Source of the DNA: Epiperipatus broadwayi
Lineage: Eukaryota; Onychophora; Udeonychophora; Euonychophora; Peripatidae
NCBI GenBank assembly: GCA_028023455.1
Contig: JAQFVV010012416.1
Coordinates: forward strand, 6,119,594-6,183,593
DNA length: 64,000 bases
Reading direction: 5' to 3'
In this document: positions 22,621 to 33,535 of the stretch, in pieces
Numbering within the stretch: the stretch's first letter is position 1
Layout: the number at the start of each line of letters is the position of its first letter
The notes under the pieces: generated by a model
The model's database searches: none
Told to the model about the DNA's origin: nothing
What the model saw: only the letters and a program-made list of their open reading frames with translations
Program-made: the position numbers and the translations under genes

Positions 22621-23195
22621 CATTTATGAGTGAATGTTGAATGTATCGAAAATTTTAAACTTTATTTAAACTTTCCAAATACATCAACTTGTTAGTAATA
22701 ACACACAAATAGACAATACAGGTTAGTAATTGCACAATGTTTTGGGTAGTATTATTCTCCACTCTTTTTCAGGTGTTGCTGGCCTATATGCACAGTGACA
22801 ATATTCGCTTAGAAGTTGAAGTCGCACCTTTAGATTCTTGAATATTTAATTTAAGGCAAACGCTCTACCAACTGAGCTATTCTGTCAGTTGGTAGAGCGT
22901 TTGCCTTAAATTCAATATTCAAGAATCTAAAGGTGCGAGTTCAACTTCTAAGCGAATATTGTCACTGTGCATATAGGACAGCAACACCTGAAGAAGAGTG
23001 GAGAATAATACTACTCGAAACGTTGTGTAATTACTAACCTGTATTGTCTATTTGTGTGTTATTACTAACAAGTTGATGTATTTGGAAAGTTTAAATAAAG
23101 ATTAAAATTTTCGATACATTCAACATTCACTCATAAATGATGGAAATAATCCAACATATCACATCTTATAATATACCATCATTACAAACCTTCAG
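22621..23195. mobile_element. R2 SINE, nearly perfect head-to-head palindrome
   Basis: The antisense arm (22621-22875) and sense arm (22885-23139) are almost identical reverse complements around a 9 bp loop (GCTATTCTG). The tRNA-like heads meet at the centre. On the sense arm, CAGTTGGTAGAGCGTTTGCC (22886-22905) matches a tRNA D-arm/A-box region and GAGTTCAACTT (22937-22947) a T-arm/B-box. Downstream is CTGAAGA...ACTCGAAACG, a hammerhead-like core with stem II GAGT/ACTC, then the R2 body and tail to about 23195. It has no ORF, and pol III transcription is inferred from the boxes. Confidence 0.9.
22886..22947 (+). promoter_or_regulatory. tRNA-like internal pol III promoter of R2 (A and B boxes)
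   Basis: The A-box region is AGTTGGTAGAGCG and the B-box region GGTGCGAGTTCAACTTC, spaced about as in a tRNA. The sequence cannot fold into a full cloverleaf acceptor arm, so it is a SINE head and not a tRNA gene. The mirrored copy on the other strand lies at about 22814-22875. Confidence 0.7.
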
Positions 23196-23943
23196 ACATA
23201 TACATTTATTCATTTTATTTTGTAAAGTTGTGTACCATGATACTGCACCCCATCCTCAGCATTATATATCACTGGCACCACTGTACATTCCCTTAATAAT
23301 TACTTTAAATGAATTCTACATCCATTCAGCTTAGTACGATCTTATAATTTAGCTCAACAGTTCACGAGCGACTCTGTTTAAATTTAAGATTTCAATTTTA
23401 AGTAGTGTTAGACTATCAAAATTCTTTTTAAGACTTTACATGGCTCGCAAATACTCACCATGTCACTGTATTTTAGACATGTTATATAAACTATAACCCA
23501 AGTATGAGGTATCAGAAATATTGTTTGCTTTCGTTTATAGCTATCAAATTCATATAGCTAAAACTTTGTCTAATATCTGATTATTAAATATTATTTTAAA
23601 TTTATTTCTTTTCTTTATTTATTCGGGGTGCAATATAAATCACATATCATATTAGGCTTATCTTGGGGCACATCTATAAGTCATTGTTAATTGAACCTAG
23701 GGCTATTTTAGATTTAGAGTCTTTTGTTTTCTCCCTGATCACCAGCACCAGCAGGAAGTTATACTATTAGTAGCATCAAATGCGTTATCACGTAGAGGAC
23801 ATTGTGGAGTTTAGACTTTGGATTTGAACTTGGGATTTCTGGGAGATAACCCTTCCTAGTGTTGAGTCCCATGTCTAGGGTTTAAATTCTGCAGTGTGTT
23901 AGCGAGATAGATGAATTTTGACCATTACAATATGAGATCTGTT

Positions 23944-25451
23944 TTTATTTACAAAGTATGTGCTGAGCTGCTGACTCCAGTGCTTTGTTATATCTTTAAT
24001 GTCTCTTTATAGCAGAGTATTTTTCCTGATTCATGGAAAGTTGTAAAAGTTATACCAATACCAAAATTTAAATCAAATGATGTTGGTAATTATAGACCTA
24101 TTTCATTATTATGTATAGCTGGAAAAATCTTTAAAAAATGTGTATAATAAAATAATAGATAGGGTAACAATAGATAGGGTAACAAAATCATTATCTAAAA
24201 CACAACATGACTTTATACTAGGTAGATATGTTGAGACTAATTTGATATATATTCAAGATGCTATTGCAAATGCAATTGAGAACAGGTTGCAGCTAGATAT
24301 AATTTATTTTGATTTGAACAAAACTTTTAACCAAGTAGATCACTCCAGCTTAATTAGTAAATTGCATATTATTGGTTTTAGTTGTAAACTTCTGCAGTGG
24401 TTTGTATCTTTTATCTCAAATAGACCTAATTTTGTTTCTTTTGGGTTTACAAAATCATATACATATTTTAGCAATGCTGGAGTACCTCAAGGAAGTACAC
24501 TTGGACCACTACTCTTCTCAGTTTATTGTTTGAATATAGAGCAGTGTGTAATTGGTTCTAATATTCTTTGATTTGCAGATGATATTAAATTGTATAAAAC
24601 TATTAATAATTTTGATGATCAAAAAATTTTACAGTCTGATATCAAAAGATTTCTTGATTGGTATGTAAGAAACTATATGGAAATTAACATTGAAAAATGT
24701 AGTGATCTATCATTTTCTAAAAAAATCATCTACAAGTATGTTCAGTTATACACTAAATTCAAATAGTATTTCAAGAAAAAAATGTCATAAAGATTTAGGT
24801 ATTATTTTTACTAATAATGGAACATTTAATAACAATATTCCAATATATTATTTCAAAAAGTTATAAAATAATGGATTTGATTCTCAGAAACTGTAAAATG
24901 TTTAAGAGAAATATATGTGTGTATTTGTTTCATACATTGGTTTTGCTTATTTTAAATTATTGGATCTTTGATCTGAAACTCATGTAAATTAAGTAGTAGA
25001 TTAGTACTGGAAAAAGTTTATAAAAAAATTCTATTAAACATGAAATAATATATGATGACAATGCACTCTATAAAAGACAAGTATATACTTATATGAAATA
25101 CTTAAAAAAATTACATCAGATATAATAGATGTGAAAAATTGCCAAACAGTATTATCATTTAAGATTAAGATAAAGGATACAAGATTAAAAAATTTGTATA
25201 AAATTTCAAAGTTTAAAAGCAAAACATTAAAAAATTCAACCTTAGTAAGATTATCTAAATTGTATAATAAATATTTTAGTGCTGTTGATATATTTGAAAC
25301 AAATGATAGAACATTTAGAACTACTGTACAAAAATTTTTACAAATGTTTTGTAAACTAGATTAACTGTGCATATTTGTATAGATGTAAAATCTGTTAAAT
25401 GTCCTAAAATAAATAAATAAAATTATTATTATTATTATTATTATTATTCAG
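23944..25451 (+). pseudogene. CR1/Jockey-like LINE RT and 3' end
   Basis: RT domain in broken frames. About 24030-24140 gives DSWKVVKVIPIPK and VGNYRPISLL (motifs 1-2). The 24140-24571 frame gives QHDFILGRYVETNL, DIIYFDLNKTFNQVDH (motif A, normally DF.KAFD.V.H) and AGVPQGSTLGPLLFSVY (motif B). After a stop at 24569-24571 the catalytic FADDIKLY follows. The C-terminal part is decayed, with a last open piece at 25131-25364. The element ends in AAATAAATAAAATTATTATT, an (ATT)n tail common for such LINEs. It is inactive. Confidence 0.8.
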
Positions 25452-26099
25452 ATTTCATTAGCTAATAAACATCACATGACCACACACTTCTTATGCTTGT
25501 GTATAACTGTTGTTAAAACAGGCAAACTCACTATACATATTGACACATACAGCAGGCTAGAGTAATCAATGGATGCCAGAAGGCTTATGCATAAAATCCC
25601 ATCTAGTGACTACTCATCCAATATCCAGACTACCTAGCTTGCTGTGTGTGGCAATACATATAGTGAGTTTTGCTTGTTTTAACAACAGTTATACACAAGC
25701 ATAAGAAGTGGTGATCATGTGATGTTTATTGGCTTAAACCCAATCCTGCCTAATAGGATAGTGGTGGCTATGGTTATTATAGAACCAAAGACACCAATTT
25801 TATGGGTACTGAACTAAGGTGTTTTCAGTTTAAGACTCATAGTTTTGTAGTTAAGTGGAGATAAAAGGTGGCTGCTGGATGGTTGCATTAGATCCTAAGA
25901 TCTAGGTGCAGTGCTCTCAGATCCAAGGCTCCTCACTGACGAAGGCCACAAGCCAGAAACTAGTCTGCAGATATTGGATGAGTAGGCACTAGATGGGGAT
26001 TTTATGCACATGCCATCTGGCATCCATTGATTACTCTAGCTTGCTGTGTGTGGCAATATGTATAGTGAGTTTTGCCTGTTTTAATTTCATTAGCTAATA
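25452..26099. mobile_element. R1 inverted plus tandem copy with 16 bp target-site duplication
   Basis: The perfect direct repeats ATTTCATTAGCTAATA at 25452-25467 and 26084-26099 bracket one insertion. It begins AACATCACATGACC, runs through an antisense R1 arm, then turns to sense near 25630. The sense half contains two copies of TAGCTTGCTGTGTGTGGCAA (starting 25635 and 26037, 402 bp apart), so it includes slightly more than one full head-to-tail unit. A hammerhead-like core CTGACGA (25936-25942), GGC/GCC stem and GAAA (25956-25959) is present. No coding capacity. Confidence 0.93.
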
Positions 26100-27045
26100 G
26101 TTGAAATAATTATCCTGTCTACTAAAAGGGTGTGTGTATATATATATTATAACCTAAATAAACGATAGATATAGTACCAAACAATAGATGTGATAGATAG
26201 CCACAATGCATAAACAGGATGTTGGACTAAAAACATTTATGAATTGAACATCCAACATACTGGATAGGTGTGTTGGACAGGCCAAATTTATAAGCTAAAA
26301 AATGAGTGATCCATAAATAAATAACCACCATGTGAATAAGAATCTCAATAATACATTGAAATAAGTAAATGATATATTAAGTGATAATATTGGCTAAGCT
26401 CATAGAATTTCAGAATGTCCTATAAATAATGACAATAAATAAGCATTATTAAAGCAAATACAACATTTGATAAAATTTAATAGGAAATTTTTCATACTCT
26501 TATAAATTATGACAGGTCTTATTTTTGGCAGCATACATCATTAAAGGTTAGATTATATTAAAAATTTTCCACCTCTTTCAATCATAACACATCAAACAAC
26601 TATGATAAACATCTTACTACCATGATCACATCTGCAATTAATTTTTTTTCATAAAAACAAAAGCACATCTTATTATGTTTTATTACAGTGATATTTCTTA
26701 ACATAATTTTGCTTTGAATTAAAATAATTTCTTTAACACTCTTCTGTAATTAATATCTCAGGGTTCTTTTAACTAGTAGTTTAATTAATGTGAGCTTTAT
26801 TCTTCTCTTTTAATTTAGGATTATTAGACAAAGAATGAGATCTTAGTAATAACATAGTGAAATACATTCTTACCCTTTAGATAATATTTCCCCAAATTAC
26901 AATAATAATAATAATTTTAATTATTAAAAATAAACACGACACTCTTAACTTAGAATAAAATAACTTACTAGGAAAGCATTCAGATATAATGAGTGCATAA
27001 GGAATTTTATGATCACTCAGGATACCATACTAATACATCCTATGC
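26100..27045. other. AT-rich stretch, nothing recognised
   Basis: A short TA run lies near 26143. No gene or family could be assigned. Confidence 0.5.
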
Positions 27046-27324
27046 AACTACTTTTGAAACAGGCAAAACTCACTGTATGTATTGCCAACACAGCAAGCTA
27101 GAGTAATCAATGGATGCCAGAAGGTTTGTGCATAAAATCCCCATCTAGTGCCTACTCATCCAATATCCCCAGACTAGTTTCTGGCTGTGGCCTTCATCAG
27201 TGAGGAGCCTTACTCTAGCTTTCTGTGTGTGGCAATACATATAGTGTGTTTTGCCTGTTTTAACAACAGTTATACACAAGCATAAGAAGTGGTGGTCGTG
27301 TGATGTTTATTAACTACTTTTGAA
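27046..27324 (-). mobile_element. R1 insertion with 13 bp target-site duplication
   Basis: The direct repeats AACTACTTTTGAA at 27046-27058 and 27312-27324 flank the element at 27059-27311. On the minus strand it begins AATAAACATCACACGACC, carries an inverted copy of its own tail (about 60 bp), then CTCACTGATGAAGGCCACAG with CCAGAAACTAGTCTGGGG, and ends GTGAGTTTTGCCTGT. The self-complementary termini would let the RNA fold into a long hairpin. Confidence 0.92.
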
Positions 27325-30075
27325 CTTAAACAAACCAATTCCACCATTTAAATTTATGATGAAGAATCAAAATAAGTTTCTGAATGAATTAAAACTATTT
27401 TAATACAAAATCAGTGATTTTTAACAAATAAAATTGATTAAAATAATTATTTTAATAATGAGTAAATAAAATAATCTATTTCTTAGAGGTTTCTTGCCAT
27501 TTGAGATGCAATTATAATAGTGATTCTTCTTATAAGATATGTCCATATACTTTCAATACATTCAATTAAGAATAAATTTATAATAAACTTTGTAATATTT
27601 AGATTTCTGAGTACTATATGTGTGATTGATAATAAATACTCAAAAAAAATTAATAATAAAAATAACATTTATTTTTGACAATAAAGACAACATACAAAAA
27701 CTTTAATATCTTACAATATTATCAGAGTAAATCAGTTAAATACTCAACTCTACAATCCACTAGGTTTACAAATGAGTGAATGAAATTAAAATAAATAAAA
27801 ATCATTATTCTCTGACTAATGAAATCTCCTATGGATGTATTTAATACCTTCTAATATTACTTACCAGACTAGTAGTGAAATAACTATTTTAGGATGATTA
27901 TATCACTTACTGAAGCCAAATATAGAACTTTAATTTCTAAATTGAATACTTTTCATGTTTACATCCTGAAATACTGGCAAAGAATAGCAATCAAGAATAA
28001 CAGCCTACATTCTGATTAAAGAAGAGTGCAACTGAAAGGAAGATAACATTTATCAGCATTAACAAAATATATCAATTACCATGATAAAGACATGGCAGTA
28101 CACTACATGTCTTTATACAAAAATACATTATAAATAAATCTGCATTTGGGCTAATAAGTCAAAGCAAAAAGTAAGTAATAGTATAAACTCAAGGAAAGAA
28201 GCATCTCAGTTAAGGGCAATATATAAGCTAGGACTTTATCTCTAGTCATATAATAATGAACATCAAAAATACAATAATAATAATAATATTTGTCTTAAAT
28301 AAAGCATTTTATGTTTAAGTATGAGACAAAGAATAATGTAATTCACAGAAAATATGACATAAGAGAGGGACAAAGCAACAGTCTTTTTGAAAACACTGGC
28401 AAGGTAGAAATATATGTCAAAAACAAGACAGAGACTACAACTACTATCTTTTAAATAATACAAAAAAACTGATGTGTAATGTAAATAATTATTGTCAAAT
28501 ATGCTTTAATAACATAAATTATGGCATGCAAATAAGCAATAAAATATACATCAGCTTCTATTATGTCTATCATTAGCATATACATTCAAATAAATAACTT
28601 TATAAAAAGGGATTAAATATAATGCTTTTAAAATAGAATATGATAAAATAGGAACATTCTGAAAACTTTTGAATAAATGCAGCTTATAATAATTTATCAA
28701 ATTATACCAAATAGCAATGCATAAAATAAAAAATATATATAGCATAATACAGTACTATAAATATTGTGACTTAAAACTATACCCTTTTTACCAAATAAAA
28801 TTAAAATGAAAATCCTTCTTCCTTGATGTTCCAACCATTCAACAGGACACAATCACTGTAAATGTCATTTTGAAAACATTGAAGATTTCTCCATATTATT
28901 TAAATACAGCAAATTTCAAATTACATCTAAAGCACTTTAATATGAACGTTAAGCAATAAATTTTCATGTAAACACTGGCACAAGATCATATGTATGGCCA
29001 TTTAACTTTCATGAAATATATTTTAAAATAAAAATAAATAATGATGCACTTTTAATTTATCATACAATATAGTAACTTCTTATTATCTTGTTGGAAAGCT
29101 CCTATTGACAATAAAATTGGGAAGTATTTGTTCCTTTGAGAAATAATTTATCCCATAGTACAGCAGATTCTTGACTAATAATAACGACAAGTGAAAAGGG
29201 TAGACATTTATAATAAAACAGGATAAATTTATAATACTTGAATGAAATTAATTTAGTAGCATTAACGTTCAAATTATCTGCAGTACAACTTATTCTAGTT
29301 GCTGCAGAGAAGAGAAAATAATTTAAAGATGATAATAATAAATCTGAATATATTATTCATCAATATCCAGGAATATTATCTTTCTATTGTATATTATAAG
29401 CAAATAAGTATAAAATTACAAAATTCAATAGTTTTAATTGTATTAATTCAGGAAAATATTCTTCCTTGCTTTTGTTGAATTAAATACAATAACTATATTG
29501 ATATTCAGCGCGCAAATAGCTTCTCCACCGTTGATACCAATAATAAAAACAACACATTAAATGTAATAGCATTTAAAATAATTTATTTTATGAAGTAAAT
29601 GAATATTATCTTTTTTTTTGTTTGGAATCGATGTTTTCGAGTAATAAAATGTATATTATAATAATTTTAAAAAGTTATTTATCCTTAATGTATATTTAAA
29701 ATACATTTTAATGATTCAAAGAAGTGTCAGTTTAAACTAAATTAAATATTTCCTTGTTGGAGTATAATTAAATGTAATCAAAGCACTTATAAATTTTTCT
29801 ATTATAAGACAGAATCTGCAATCTAGAACTTAATAGTTTATCATTTCAAAATGATAAATCCAAAAAAAAACTTTTCAAAATGTGAACCTTTTAGACAAAA
29901 TATTTTTTTAAAATAAAACTGCTTAATAATACTTAAATGGTCTAAAGTTTTTAGCAGTCATAATATTTCTATATATAATAAATTTAACTTATAATGTTGT
30001 TTATTTCTAACAAGCAAATAAGAATCAATAAAAGTTCTTATGCAACAATGATGCTTTATGTAGAAACCCATCGAA
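27325..30075. other. 2.7 kb AT-rich stretch, nothing recognised
   Basis: The minus-strand frames of 60-66 residues here are AT-biased, hydrophobic by composition and show no motif. No RNA gene was seen. Confidence 0.5.
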
Positions 30076-31609
30076 GTACATCATCATCAAATCAATCCAC
30101 TGTAGGATGAAGGTCTCTCCAAATTCAATCCATTTTCTCTGATCTTTAGCTTCTCTTCTCCACATCCCTGCACACTTTCTTATTTCATCTATCCATCTCA
30201 CATATGGTCTTTTTCTGGGTCTTTTACAATCTCTTGGAATCCAGTTTAAGATTTTAATTGTCCATCTATTATCATCTCTTCTAGCAATATGTCCAGCCCA
30301 ACTCCACTTTAATCTTTTAATTTTTTTCAATTAGGTCAGTAACACTTGTTTGTTTTCTTACCCATACATTGCGTTTTCGATCTCTTCTTGTTACTCCCAA
30401 CATGCATCTCTCCATACTTCTTTGAGTGGTCTGAAGTCTCTGTATTCCTCTTCTATTAAGTGTCCAAGTCTCAGATCCATAAGTAAGAACTGGTAAAACA
30501 CATTTGTTAAAAACCTTTCTTTTCAAACACATAGGCATATTTCCTTTTAGTATCAAGTTATTTCTACCAAAAGCACTCCAACCAAGTTTAATTCTATGAT
30601 TAATTTCATCCATTATGTTTCCATCTGTATTAATAATCTGACCAAGGTATTTGTAACTGTTAACTTCTTCTAATTCATCATAATCAATCTTTATTTTCAT
30701 ATTTTGAGCAAATAGATTAAACATTACTTTAGTCTTTTTAACATTTATCTTTAATCCTACTTTCCTACTTTCATCTGATAACTCCTGCAACATTTTCTGC
30801 AGCTCTGAAGCATTATTTGCAAAAACAACTACATCATCTGTAAAATCTAAATGACTTAAATCATTTCCATTTACTTTCACTCCTTTAGTTTCCCATTTTA
30901 ATCCACAAAATACTTCTTGCATCACTGCTGTAAAAAGTTTTGGAGATATGGAGTCACCTTGTCTTACACCCTTCTCAATGTTGACTTTCCCAGTATCATT
31001 ATGTAATCTAATTGTTGTTGTTACATTTTTATAAATATTCTTTAAAATATGACAATATCCTGGATCTATACCTTGTTGATCCAATGCTTTAATCACTGAA
31101 AAAATGTTTATAGAATCAAATGCATTTTCATAATCCACAAATCCAAAACATAATGGCAACTCATATTCATTTGTCCTTTCTATAACTTCTCCCAATACGT
31201 GGATATGATCCATTGTACTAAAACTACTTTTAAATCTAGCTTGTTCTCTTGGTTGGTGGAAATCAAATGTTCTCTGTAGACAAGTTGTAATTATCTTGGT
31301 AAAAATTTTGTATAAAACTGATAAAAGGCTGATAGGTCTGTAATTTCTAATATCTTCTTTATCATCTTTTTTAAATATTAATATTATTACTGCCTTCTTC
31401 CAAGCATGTTACATCTTTATCATTTAGACATTTGGTATATAACTTTGCTCAATTTTTTTCTATTTCTTCACCTGCTTCTTTTAATATATCAATTATAATT
31501 CCATCATTATCTGGAGCCTTTCCTTTCTTCATACATTTAATTGCATGTCTCACTTCTTCATTTAAAATTCTGGGCAATTCGGAAGATGCAATAGATATAG
31601 AAGGTACGT
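30076..31609 (-). pseudogene. RTE LINE, 5'-truncated copy (RT domain and tail)
   Basis: Minus-strand RTE. The longest intact frame (30317-31213, 298 residues) carries FGFVDYENAFDSINIFSVIK (motif A), GVRQGDSISPKLFTAVM (motif B), LDFTDDVVVFANNASE (catalytic DD) and NSYKYLGQII. The C-terminal tail (KWSWAGHIARRDDNRWT, RPYVRWIDEIRKCAG) is in another frame after a slip at an A-run near 30320. Upstream, 31213-31609 holds the NYRPISLLSVLY region in mixed frames. The element is truncated inside the linker before the RT domain. The 3' end has a short GAT repeat (seen as ATCATCATC near 30078). Confidence 0.88.
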
Positions 31610-32357
31610 AAGTCATATAAACATAATTTAATTATTATTAAATACTTTGATGACCTTTCCATCATACTTCCTTGCAATGTAAATTTTAATTATTGGAAGT
31701 TTCAGTTCAAATTCTCTGAGCCTGGACAAAATTATTTAGCAATTTGTATTTTAACTTTTAAAACAAATAAAAATTTATTAGAAGCAATTAAAACTTCATA
31801 AAATTTAACTAGTAAATGAACATGGAAGTAACTGAAAAAAATAAGTAAACAAGTCTATGCTAGTGTTTTCACTAGTTCTATTTATAACATGTCATGTGAT
31901 TAATTTTTAACAAATGAAATTGACATACAATCTACTAACCTTTGACCTGTATTTATTAAAGTTTACTAATTAATTAGTATCCTGGGTAAAATCATCTAAA
32001 AGTAAACTAATTTACTTATCTGTCTAGACATTAATTAATTATTATAATTTTAAAATAAATTATTTAGAAAAACGAAGAATGTATTATAATAAAAATAAAA
32101 TAAAACATTACATAACCCATTACATTATTTCAAATATAATATTATCTTACATTTTTCCTTTAAACATATTTACATTCTTTAACTGATTTAAGCTCTTGGA
32201 ATATTTTTAAATAATACTTTAAAAAAGACTTTAAAATAATTTTTAACATTAAACTAACAGTGAAGTTAAGATAAATATTTACACCACATGCATCCTCACA
32301 CTAATGCATTCTTTTACTTAAAAATAGATAGTTTAATTAATAAAATTAATTATTTAT
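31610..32357. other. AT-rich stretch, nothing recognised
   Basis: No coding frame or repeat family recognised. Confidence 0.5.
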
Positions 32358-32562
32358 CTTCTTCAATTAATAGTTTTAACAAGGCTGTAAACCTTAGCAA
32401 TGAGCGTCTGAAAAAATCGTCACTAGGGACCTCTGTAGGTCTACAAAGGTCCCTAGTGATGATTTTTTCAGACGCTCATTGCTAAGGTTTACAGCCTTGT
32501 TAAAACTATTACTGAAATAATAGTGAGCGTTTAATAAAATTTATAATTACTTCTTCAATTAA
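32358..32562. mobile_element. R5 hairpin element with 13 bp direct flanking repeats
   Basis: A nearly perfect hairpin at 32369-32510: the left arm reads through GCAATGAGCGTCTGAAAAAA to GGTCCC-type sequence and the right arm is its reverse complement. Even the centre pairs (TGTAG/CTACA). The direct repeats CTTCTTCAATTAA at 32358-32370 and 32550-32562 could be a target-site duplication, with the unpaired TAATAAAATTTATAATTA as a 3' tail. A diverged relative lies at about 55020-55150. Confidence 0.7.
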
Positions 32563-33316
32563 CTAACTTAAAAATTATTTAATTAAACTAATTTTTATCA
32601 CAGTTATCATTAAATAAGAAATACTTCTTGTTAAAAAATTATTTAAGTAAAATGCATTTCTATTAACAGATAATTTCAAGATTAATAACTCAACATTAAA
32701 GATTTAAACTTTTCTTTAGATTTTAACTCTAATATTGTCTTTTAACACACTAATAATTACTATTAAGATGGTTTTATTCTTAATGTTTCTACAATTAACT
32801 TATTAATATTTTCAAATAATGATATCCCTAAAACTAAGCATTTAAAAACTATATACAATTATTTACGAGTTCAAAACATTACACCCAAACTATTTAAATA
32901 ACTTTTAAAGCTACTAAGAATTATATAGTTGTTATAAATTGCTTCAAAGAATATATCAACAAGTGAATATTAAGCAATAATAAAGTTGGCTTACTACAAA
33001 AACTATGGAATTTTTTAATACTAAGCAACTGTCTGGGTATTTAACTTTACAGGCAAAGCTAAAGGTCCCAATATATAATGAAAGCTTTTTTGTTCTATTG
33101 TTTAATTTGACTAGAACTTTTCCTATAAGAATATTTGATATAATCCTGGAATTATTTTACTGTTTCTGATCCATAATCTCTAATTCTTGGTCATTGGAGA
33201 AACTTTTGTATCACTAATGATTTTCATTAATATTTGATTATTGTATGCTTTTATAATGAGCATAACCTGCCTAAGATTTTTGTTGTCTTATTTTTAATAT
33301 TGCTTATTTGTCTGAT
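32563..33316. other. AT-rich stretch, nothing recognised
   Basis: No gene or family could be assigned. Confidence 0.5.
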
Positions 33317-33493
33317 ATTCTTGTGTATACAGAGGTTAAACTCTCCATAAGCCAGAGTAATTAAGAGATGCAAGAACGTTTGTGCATAAAATATCCATCT
33401 ATTGCCTAATCATCCAATATTCCCCCACTAGTTACTAACTTGTGCTTTCATCATTGAGCATAAAGAATGGTGAACATGTGACATTCTTGTGTA
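33317..33493 (-). mobile_element. R1 short copy with 11 bp target-site duplication
   Basis: The direct repeats ATTCTTGTGTA at 33317-33327 and 33483-33493 flank a decayed R1 unit of 155 bp. On the minus strand it starts GTCACATGTTCACCATTCTT, keeps ATTGGATGATTAGGCAATAG, and ends GGAGAGTTTAACCTCTGTA. The CTGATGA core has decayed to CAATGATGAAAGC. Confidence 0.85.
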
Positions 33494-33535
33494 GAGGGGT
33501 TGGTTTCCTCTGTCATTTTTAGCTTTGCATTATAC

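Larger units (their letters stand above)
20681..23940. other. Unclassified 3.2 kb segment apparently inserted in a LINE
   Basis: This lies between the two LINE halves. It contains a comparatively GC-rich patch at about 21560-21740 (CCCCCGGGATCC, then repeated CTGCTGCT motifs), an 88 bp tandem repeat at 21893-22125, another less AT-rich patch at 22440-22620, and the R2 palindrome at 22621-23195. No coding domain was recognised. The boundaries are approximate because no target-site duplication was found. Confidence 0.4.

Noticed and set aside
22814-22950. Two possible tRNA genes on opposite strands
   Set aside because: A- and B-box regions match tRNA, but no acceptor stem or anticodon arm can be formed. 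They are the heads of two R2 SINEs.
27483-28745. Hydrophobic minus-strand frames that look like membrane proteins
   Set aside because: They are rich in I, L, F, Y and K only because of AT composition, lack start context or neighbours, and show no family pattern.
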